A stretch of DNA of 42,951 nucleotides from a virus. Under the pieces are notes generated by a model. The model was not told the DNA's origin, ran no database searches, and saw only the letters and a program-made list of their open reading frames with translations. Of this stretch, positions 37,388-42,951 are shown piece after piece. How positions within the stretch are numbered: position 1 is the first letter of the stretch; every line of letters begins with the position of its first letter. The position numbers and the translations under genes were made by a program. The DNA lies in the IMG/VR virus record IMGVR_UViG_3300032299_000677, positions 1 through 42,951 of that record, one strand, 5' to 3'.

Positions 37388-39264
37388 TGGCAGTAATCAT
37401 CCAGATCCGTAGGGGCACTGCCGCTGCCTGGACCGCCGCTAACCCTGTCCTTGCTCAGGGTGAAATGGGCGTTGAGACCGATACCCTCAAAGTCAAGATT
37501 GGTAATGGATCGACAGCTTGGACTTCACTAGCTTATTTTACTCAAGGCGCAACTGGAGCAACAGGCCCTGCAGGACCTACTGGCCCTACTGGTGCAGCTG
37601 GTGCAACTGGAGCAACTGGTGCCACAGGCGCAACTGGAGCAGCTGGTACCAACGGTACAAACGGTACAAATGGCACTAATGGTACTAATGGTCTAGACGG
37701 AAAAACGCTTTTAAATGGATCTGGCGTCCCCTCAGTCGGCACAGGCGTCAATGGTGATTTTTACATTGATACTGCTACCAATAACATTTACGGACCAAAA
37801 GCTGCTGGGGTCTGGGGTGCTGCGACTTCTATTGTTGGCCCAACGGGTGCTACTGGTTCAACTGGTGCAGCTGGTACCAACGGCACTAACGGTACAAACG
37901 GTACAAATGGCACAAATGGTACAGATGGTAAAAGCGTACTAAATGGTTCAGGTGCTCCATCGGCTGGGCTAGGTGTTAATGGTGATTTTTACATTGATAC
38001 GGCGACTAGCAATCTTTATGGCCCAAAGGCTGCGGGCGCTTGGGGTTCTCCAGTTTCTTTAATTGGCCCTACTGGTGCAACAGGTTCAACTGGTGCTACT
38101 GGATCAACTGGTGCTACTGGTGCTGCAGGTACCAACGGAACAAATGGCACTAACGGTACTAACGGCACTAACGGAATAGATGGCAAGACTGTGCTTAATG
38201 GCGCAGGTGCTCCTTCTGCTGGTCTTGGTGTAAACGGTGACTTTTATATTGATACAACAGCTGGCGCAATTTATGGGCCAAAAGCTGCAGGAGCTTGGGG
38301 TACTTCAACTTCTTTAGTTGGCCCTACTGGAGCAACAGGAGCAACAGGAGCAACAGGTGCAACTGGGCCACAGGGTATTCAGGGTATTCAGGGGATCAAG
38401 GGGGACAAAGGTGATACTGGCGATACTGGCGCTACTGGTCCTCAGGGTGCTACTGGCGATAGCTCAACTCACTATCACTACAAGACTAAGACAAACACCA
38501 CAAGCGGAGACCCTGCAAATCAGCATCTTGGTTGGAATGACGCAACACAGGTTAACGCTACTGCTCTTCGGGTAAATCACGTAGATGCCGATAACCAAGA
38601 TGACAACATCTTTCTTGACCTAGTTAATCAGCATGACGTTCTTATTATTCAAGACCAAAACAACGCTGCAAACTACCAGAAGTGGGAAGTGTCAGGCACT
38701 CCAACCTATAACGCTACTTGGGATTTATTTCCTGTAACCCTTATTGCTTCAGGTGGTACTGGTACAACAAACTTTTCAAATAATCACTCAGTTCTTTTGA
38801 TTATTGTTTCTGTTGGAAATGTTGGCCCACAAGGACCTGCTGGCCCTACTGGCCCTGCTGGTGCTACGGGTGCAACTGGTCCACAGGGTATCCAGGGTAT
38901 TCAGGGTGCTACTGGGGCTACTGGCGCAACAGGTGCTACGGGTGCTGCTGGTACTAATGGTACTAATGGAACAAATGGTGCTGGTGTTGTGGTTGGCGGA
39001 ACTGCTGGGCAGGTTTTAGCCAAGATAGATGCTACGGATTACAACACTCAGTGGGTGACTCCAGTATCTAATATAGATAGTCTTACAGACGTATTACTTA
39101 ACGTTCCAGCGAACAATGAGGTCCTAACATACGAAACAAGTAGCGGTCTCTGGAAGAACAAACCAGCCCCATCAGCTGGTAATATAGACGGAGGAAAAGC
39201 AAACAGTCTTTTTGGCGGAATTGCTAGTTCACCCCTACAAGGCGGAAGCGCAGGAACCTTTTAA
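37387..39264 (+). CDS. Collagen-like tail fibre protein with N-terminal Mtd-type domain
   Basis: The 625-aa fibre opens with a ~50-residue domain (IQIRRGTAAAWTAANPVLAQ, GEMGVETDTLKVKIGNGSTA) like the N-terminal domain of major tropism determinants. Then come Gly-X-Y blocks (GATGATGATG, GTNGTNGTNG) broken by three ~48-residue modules (about 105-151, 181-227, 266-312) with NGDFYIDT and IYGPKAAG. A distinct beta domain (about 360-480) contains DIFLDLVNQHDVLII-type strands, followed by more collagen repeats and a C-terminal NIDGG motif. Trimeric triple-helix assembly is expected. The start overlaps the previous stop by one base. Confidence 0.85.
   Translation: MAVIIQIRRGTAAAWTAANPVLAQGEMGVETDTLKVKIGNGSTAWTSLAYFTQGATGATGPAGPTGPTGAAGATGATGATGATGAAGTNGTNGTNGTNGTNGLDGKTLLNGSGVPSVGTGVNGDFYIDTATNNIYGPKAAGVWGAATSIVGPTGATGSTGAAGTNGTNGTNGTNGTNGTDGKSVLNGSGAPSAGLGVNGDFYIDTATSNLYGPKAAGAWGSPVSLIGPTGATGSTGATGSTGATGAAGTNGTNGTNGTNGTNGIDGKTVLNGAGAPSAGLGVNGDFYIDTTAGAIYGPKAAGAWGTSTSLVGPTGATGATGATGATGPQGIQGIQGIKGDKGDTGDTGATGPQGATGDSSTHYHYKTKTNTTSGDPANQHLGWNDATQVNATALRVNHVDADNQDDNIFLDLVNQHDVLIIQDQNNAANYQKWEVSGTPTYNATWDLFPVTLIASGGTGTTNFSNNHSVLLIIVSVGNVGPQGPAGPTGPAGATGATGPQGIQGIQGATGATGATGATGAAGTNGTNGTNGAGVVVGGTAGQVLAKIDATDYNTQWVTPVSNIDSLTDVLLNVPANNEVLTYETSSGLWKNKPAPSAGNIDGGKANSLFGGIASSPLQGGSAGTF
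37699..38322 (+). repeat. Three copies of a ~140-nt collagen-interrupting module
   Basis: Modules at about 37699-37840, 37926-38066 and 38181-38322 each encode GK-x-x-LNGxGxPSxGxGVNGD, FYIDT, and YGPKAAGxWG. They are separated by Gly-Ala-Thr and Gly-Thr-Asn triplets. Repetition at both DNA and protein level predicts length variation by recombination. Confidence 0.8.
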
Positions 39265-39542
39265 TGGCAGTACAAATTCAGCTCCGTAATGACACGGCTG
39301 CAAACTGGACTTCATCGAACCCTACCTTGGCGCAGGGTGAAATGGGCGTTGAGACCGATACCCTAAAGGTGAAGTTTGGCAATGGATCAACTGCCTGGAA
39401 CTCTTTGGCCTATTTTGTCAATGGCGCTGAGCTAGATGACTTAATAGGTGTTATTATAACTTCAGCCGTATCTGGTAACATTTTACGCTACAATGGAACC
39501 AATTGGATTAACAGTTCCGTTCTTGACGGAGGAAGCGCCTAA
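39264..39542 (+). CDS. Mtd N-terminal-domain-like small tail protein
   Basis: The 92-aa protein repeats the fibre's N-terminal domain almost intact (IQLRNDTAANWTSSNPTLAQ, EMGVETDTLKVKFGNGSTAW), then a short tail ending SSVLDGGSA. It begins in a one-base overlap with the fibre gene. It appears to be a paralogue lacking a collagen shaft and may share the fibre's docking site. Confidence 0.75.
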   Translation: MAVQIQLRNDTAANWTSSNPTLAQGEMGVETDTLKVKFGNGSTAWNSLAYFVNGAELDDLIGVIITSAVSGNILRYNGTNWINSSVLDGGSA

Positions 39543-39754
39543 TGCCTGTAGTAAATACTATTCAGTTTCGCAGAGATACTGCTGCAAACTGGACTTCAAC
39601 CAACCCCACTCTTGCAGCGGGGGAACTGGGCTATGAAACAGATACCAAAAAGTTCAAGATCGGTAATGGAAGCACCGCTTGGAACTCACTTACTTACATA
39701 ACCACTGGTGGCACTGGTGGATTTGAAACCAACTTCTTATTGATGGGAGCATAA
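39542..39754 (+). CDS. Mtd N-terminal-domain-like small tail protein
   Basis: A 70-aa protein with the same domain (IQFRRDTAANWTSTNPTLAA, ELGYETDTKKFKIGNGSTAW) and a short Gly-rich tail. It is the third member of the tandem set, more divergent than the second. A one-base overlap with the previous gene indicates coupling. A fibre-base role is inferred. Confidence 0.75.
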   Translation: MPVVNTIQFRRDTAANWTSTNPTLAAGELGYETDTKKFKIGNGSTAWNSLTYITTGGTGGFETNFLLMGA

Positions 39755-39757
39755 TAA

Positions 39758-40090
39758 ATGCCAACAGTTTACAAAGTTCTAGGTCAGAGCGCACCTTCAG
39801 CTACTACAGCCACAACTCTTTACACCGTTCCATCATCTACTGAGGCAGTTATCTCGACCCTCATCGTAGCTAACAGAGCGGCTAGTGCGGCGACTTATCG
39901 TATTTCAATTCGCCCAAATGGAGCGTCCTTGGCTAACCAGCATTACATCGCTTACGATGTAGCAGTTGGAGCCTCGGACTCGACAACCCTTACACTAGGT
40001 ATTACCTTAGATGCCGCTGATGTCCTTGAAATATACGCTTCTACCGCAAACCTAACTTTCAACGCATTCGGCTCTGAAATAACAGCCTAG
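39758..40090 (+). CDS. Beta-sandwich tail protein
   Basis: The 110-aa protein is composed of strands (TATTLYTVPSSTEAVISTLI, AASAATYRISIRPNGAS, DVLEIYASTANLTFNAFGSE). The arrangement VANRxxxAATYRISI...LDAADVLEIYA is common in small virion proteins of aquatic phages. It could be a fibre or decoration component. It begins 3 nt after the previous stop. Confidence 0.7.
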   Translation: MPTVYKVLGQSAPSATTATTLYTVPSSTEAVISTLIVANRAASAATYRISIRPNGASLANQHYIAYDVAVGASDSTTLTLGITLDAADVLEIYASTANLTFNAFGSEITA

Positions 40091-40100
40091 TAGGTTTCTT

Positions 40101-40967
40101 ATGGGAATCCTCTCGCTTACCCAAGCTGGCATTACTAATTTTGCGAAATACACTAATTTTCGAGCTACCAACGTTCCTTTTGTCCCCAGCGTAACTGTAG
40201 AGTATCTAGTAATTGCTGGTGGTGGCGGTGGCTCACAAGGCTCTGGTGGTGTAGGCTCTGGCGGTGGTGGTGGTGGTGGTTATCGCTCGTCTGTTGCAGG
40301 TGAGTTATCTGGTGGCGGTTCGTCTGCTGAATCAGCTCTAACTATTATTACAGGCACAAATTATACAGTTACAGTTGGAGCTAGTGGAAACACAAGCACA
40401 TTTAGTACAATTACATCTCTCGCTGGTGGTTTTACTGGTACGAGCGGTGGTTCTGGTGGTGGTGGAAACCAGTCTGGTTACGGTACTTTTGGTACTGGCA
40501 CGGCTGGTCAAGGAACAAATGGTGGAAGTGCTGCTACCTCTTCTTTCTCTGGCTGTGGTGGTGGTGGAGCTGGAACTGCTGCTGCCTCATTTGTAACAAA
40601 CTCTTTCAATGGTGGAGCTGGTGGAGCTGGTATCTCATCATCTATTACAGGAACAGCTGTAACAAGAGGTGGCGGTGGTGGTGGCTCTGGTTTTGATAAT
40701 GGTGGCGCTGGAGGTGCTGGTGGCGGCGGTAATGGTGGCACATCTACAGGGGCTCAAAATGGAACTGTTAATACTGGCGGTGGGGGTGGAGCTGGTAGGT
40801 CTGGTGCCAGCAATACAAGCGGTGGCTCGGGAATTGTTATTCTCAGATACCTTAGTACTTTTACTATAACAATCGGAGCTGGACTTACTGGAACGACAAC
40901 TACGGTAGGAGCTAATAAAGTTACTACCATTACAGCTGGAACTGGAAACGTTAGCTGGGCAGCATAA
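40101..40967 (+). CDS. Polyglycine-rich tail adhesin
   Basis: A 288-aa protein with a short structured start (ILSLTQAGITNFAKYTNF), then VEYLVIAGGGGGS. Long Gly-rich runs follow (for example GGGGGGGYRSS, GGAGGAGGGGNGG), and the end is GGSGIVILRYL plus a beta tail. This design (YLVIAGGGG...SGIVILRY) is shared with glycine-rich phage adhesins whose domains can pack as polyglycine-II helices, as in T-even gp38. The Gly runs are likely receptor-contact loops prone to variation. Function inferred. Confidence 0.75.
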   Translation: MGILSLTQAGITNFAKYTNFRATNVPFVPSVTVEYLVIAGGGGGSQGSGGVGSGGGGGGGYRSSVAGELSGGGSSAESALTIITGTNYTVTVGASGNTSTFSTITSLAGGFTGTSGGSGGGGNQSGYGTFGTGTAGQGTNGGSAATSSFSGCGGGGAGTAAASFVTNSFNGGAGGAGISSSITGTAVTRGGGGGGSGFDNGGAGGAGGGGNGGTSTGAQNGTVNTGGGGGAGRSGASNTSGGSGIVILRYLSTFTITIGAGLTGTTTTVGANKVTTITAGTGNVSWAA

Positions 40968-41335
40968 TGGCACATTACGCATTTTTAGATGACAATAACA
41001 TCGTTACGGAAGTCATAACTGGAATTGACGAAACCGAACTAATCGAAGGATTAGATACCGAAACTTGGTATGGCAACTTTCGAGGACAGGTTTGCAAGCG
41101 AACTAGCTACAACGGCAAAATTAGAAAAAACTTTGCTGGGGTTGGTTATAGTTACGATGAGGCTTTAGATGCTTTCATTCCGCCAAAACCCTTTGATAGC
41201 TGGATTCTGGATGAAGAAACTTGCCGCTGGAATGCCCCTAAGCCATACCCTACAGACGATAAAGCTTATCGCTGGAATGAATCAACGTTAGACTGGGAAC
41301 TCTCTGATCTTGCAAATGAGGCTATAAATGATTAG
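40967..41335 (+). CDS. Conserved aquatic-phage tail-associated protein
   Basis: The 122-aa protein reads MAHYAFLDDNNIVTEVITGI, then CKRTSYNGKIRKNFAGVGYS, AFIPPKPFDSWILDEETCRW and an aromatic repeat with YRWNESTLDWE. The MAHxAxIDxxNIVxxVI...RKNFAGIGYxYD...FIPPKPFxSW series is widespread in cyanophage and marine phage genomes, always near fibre genes. No function has been assigned. It begins in a one-base overlap. Confidence 0.75.
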   Translation: MAHYAFLDDNNIVTEVITGIDETELIEGLDTETWYGNFRGQVCKRTSYNGKIRKNFAGVGYSYDEALDAFIPPKPFDSWILDEETCRWNAPKPYPTDDKAYRWNESTLDWELSDLANEAIND

Positions 41336-41939
41336 GTCTATGATTCGCTCCACAATAAACAACGAGCGATGGTATAAGTCCATGATGGCTGGGAACGCCC
41401 CTTATTCTGACTATGAGCTAATCTCTACTACTGTTTTAGGTTCAACTACTTCTTCTATTACTTTCAGCAGTTTAGGTACTTACTCGTCTACCTATAAGCA
41501 TTTACAAATAAGAGCTGCTATTAGGACTGTGCGAGGTGCTAGTGGAGACATTTTTGGATTTAGATTTAACGGCGATACAGCATCAAACTACGGCCTGCAC
41601 AACCTTTCAGCTACTGGTGCGGCGGTAGAATCCACTGGCGACACCCCCCTAAACGCAATTTATCTTTCATACAACTTGTCATCCTCAGACCCTGCCAACC
41701 AATACACAGCAGCCGTGGTGGACTTGCTTGACTCATTTAGCACAACCAAAAACAAAACAACTCGATTGTTTTTTGGAAATGGCTCTGCCCCTGTAACTTC
41801 TGCTGGACAAAGACACCTAGGTCTTGAAAGCGGTTTATGGCGGAATACTGCCTCAATAACTTCTATTGAAATGCTACCTATTCTTGGAACTGGTATTGCT
41901 TCTGGTTCTCGCTTCTCTCTCTACGGAATAAAGGGATAA
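41328..41939 (+). CDS. Tail/adhesin paralogue 1
   Basis: The 203-aa protein starts in an 8-nt overlap (ATGATTAG). A basic N-terminal leader (MIRSMIRSTINNERWYKSMM) precedes a beta-rich domain (STTVLGSTTSSITFSSLGTY, IRAAIRTVRGASGDIFGFRF). It ends GLWRNTASITSIEMLP and SGSRFSLYGIKG. The final motif (W-x-N-T/I-A-x-ITS...GSxxSLYGI) is shared with the next two genes and the fragment at 1-270, defining a tandem family. Receptor binding is inferred from position. Confidence 0.7.
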   Translation: MIRSMIRSTINNERWYKSMMAGNAPYSDYELISTTVLGSTTSSITFSSLGTYSSTYKHLQIRAAIRTVRGASGDIFGFRFNGDTASNYGLHNLSATGAAVESTGDTPLNAIYLSYNLSSSDPANQYTAAVVDLLDSFSTTKNKTTRLFFGNGSAPVTSAGQRHLGLESGLWRNTASITSIEMLPILGTGIASGSRFSLYGIKG

Positions 41940-41941
41940 CA

Positions 41942-42424
41942 ATGCCAACACCTACTTATACACCTCTAGCTACTGTGACTCTTGCCTCTACTGCCGCGAC
42001 TGTGACCTTTTCTTCTATTCCAGCAACTTACCGAGATCTGAAAATTATGATTGCTGGTACAACTTCTGGTGGGGTAAACACAGTTCTAAGATTCAACGGC
42101 GATACAGGAAACAACTACACAGGATTACTAATGTCTGGAAATGGAAGCACCGCAACCTCTGGAACTTATGGTGCTGGTTCGCTTCTTTACTTTGGTGCTT
42201 TGTGGACAACTGTTGGAAATACCTATGTAGACATTATGGATTACTCAGCAACCGACAAACACAAAACTATTTTGGGCAGACACTCTAACGCTGCCAACGA
42301 AGCTGGGGCACACGCTGGGCGATGGGCAAACACAGCAGCTATTACTTCTGTGACAGTTCTAACCGCTTCCGCTGCTACTTACTCAACTGGAACTACCTTT
42401 AGCCTTTACGGAGTAATCGCCTAA
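41942..42424 (+). CDS. Tail/adhesin paralogue 2
   Basis: The 160-aa member has the same plan: ATVTLASTAATVTFSSIPAT, YRDLKIMIAGTTSG, central FNGDTGNNYTG (cf. FNGDTASNYG in paralogue 1) and an end GRWANTAAITSVTVLTASAA, SLYGVIA. It starts 2 nt after the previous stop. FNGDT plus the C-terminal signature make homology with the neighbour clear. Confidence 0.75.
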   Translation: MPTPTYTPLATVTLASTAATVTFSSIPATYRDLKIMIAGTTSGGVNTVLRFNGDTGNNYTGLLMSGNGSTATSGTYGAGSLLYFGALWTTVGNTYVDIMDYSATDKHKTILGRHSNAANEAGAHAGRWANTAAITSVTVLTASAATYSTGTTFSLYGVIA

Positions 42425-42948
42425 TGAAACTTATCGCAACGCAAACCCTAGCTACTGCTGCTGCCTCTATTGAGTTCACCTCTATTCCGCAGACCTTTAC
42501 TGATTTAGTAATTTTGTTTAGCTTTAGAGATACAGGAACAAATAGCACAGCAAGAGCTTTCCAAACAGCTTTAACTTTGAACGGCTCAACAACTGGCTTT
42601 TCAGCAAGAGGATTAGGTGGTCAAGGTTCAAGCACATTTAGTTTTAGCGATACACCTAGATTTGGTGGCTGGCACCCAGACGCAGCCGCTACTTCAAATA
42701 CCTTTAGCAACACAATGCTTTACATTCCAAATTACACTGGCTCAACAAATAAATCTTACTCGATTGACAATGTTATTGAAAATAACGAAACACTCTCTTA
42801 TCAAGGAATCATTGCTGGTCTTTGGAGCAACATCGCAGCTATTACAAGTGTTGGCTTACCAACTACTGGGACTAACTTAGCAATCGGTTCTACCGCAAGC
42901 CTTTATGGAATCCTAAAAGGCTCTGACGGAATAGTCACCACCTCATAA
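42424..42948 (+). CDS. Tail/adhesin paralogue 3
   Basis: A 174-aa protein of the same family: KLIATQTLATAAASIEFTSI, PQTFTDLVILFSFRD, and the end AGLWSNIAAITSVGLP, SLYGILKGSDGIVTTS. Its C-terminal 17-18 residues nearly match those of the fragment at 1-270, which is therefore its closest relative. It ends three bases before the window edge. Confidence 0.75.
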   Translation: MKLIATQTLATAAASIEFTSIPQTFTDLVILFSFRDTGTNSTARAFQTALTLNGSTTGFSARGLGGQGSSTFSFSDTPRFGGWHPDAAATSNTFSNTMLYIPNYTGSTNKSYSIDNVIENNETLSYQGIIAGLWSNIAAITSVGLPTTGTNLAIGSTASLYGILKGSDGIVTTS

Positions 42949-42951
42949 CAA

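Larger units (their letters stand above)
41328..42948 (+). repeat. Tandem array of paralogous adhesin genes
   Basis: Three consecutive genes share a beta-rich domain and a C-terminal ITS...SLYG signature, and the fragment at window start is a fourth member. Pairwise identity is highest at the C-termini. Such arrays arise by duplication and diversify host binding; they also confuse assembly. Confidence 0.7.

Noticed and set aside
37542-37751. Pro-rich minus-strand frame
   Set aside because: It is the antisense shadow of the collagen-like Gly-Ala-Thr repeats.
40508-40741. Pro-rich minus-strand frame
   Set aside because: It is the antisense of the polyglycine adhesin; Pro runs simply mirror Gly codons.

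Overview
The window looks like nearly a whole genome of a short-tailed (podovirus-type) double-stranded DNA phage that infects an actinobacterium, probably an uncultured aquatic one. The host inference rests on a complete WhiB-family gene (8025-8327, minus strand), a family confined to Actinobacteria and their phages, and on several small proteins that resemble actinophage families. The morphology inference rests on a portal, scaffold, capsid, adaptor and nozzle-like set with three internal virion-type proteins, one of 1835 aa, and no tape measure, tail tube or sheath gene. I see no integrase, RNA polymerase, DNA polymerase or tRNA gene.

Layout. (1) 1-1776, plus strand: the end of a tail gene cut by the window edge, two small proteins and a metallophosphoesterase. 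(2) 1777-15578, minus strand: replication, recombination and accessory genes. These include an HNH protein, a primase-helicase, an SSB-like protein, a RecB/Cas4-like nuclease, an SNF2-like helicase, WhiB and three Cys-rich mini-proteins, then many small proteins of unknown function in tightly coupled operons. Repeated promoter elements, two terminators, an 18-bp inverted repeat and two copies of a structured RNA lie between them. (3) 15760-19321, plus strand: a double-HTH regulator, a small-terminase-like protein, a lysis cassette (XhlA-like, M23 peptidase, holin-like) and a run of small basic proteins. (4) 19284-37089, minus strand: virion morphogenesis, transcribed from the nuclease and large terminase through portal, scaffold, capsid and tail to the giant internal protein. 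(5) 37121-42948, plus strand: tail-fibre and adhesin genes, with collagen-like and polyglycine proteins and two families of tandem paralogues. The cut gene at position 1 is another paralogue of the last gene, so the two ends of the window fall in the same tandem array.

How it fits together. The primase-helicase, SSB-like protein, nuclease and SNF2-like helicase form a compact replication/recombination set that must borrow a host DNA polymerase. WhiB and the dual-HTH protein are the visible regulators. The minus-strand units at 13-15.6 kb carry a shared upstream element and behave like early operons. Lysis is an M23 endopeptidase with holin-type partners and no spanins, which suits a host without an outer membrane.

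The most interesting signal is a pair of roughly 46-nt intercistronic RNA elements (14314-14353 and 15231-15270 plus downstream hairpins). Their unpaired bases are almost identical and both stems carry compensatory changes, which is the signature of a conserved cis-regulatory RNA. I do not recognise it as a named class.
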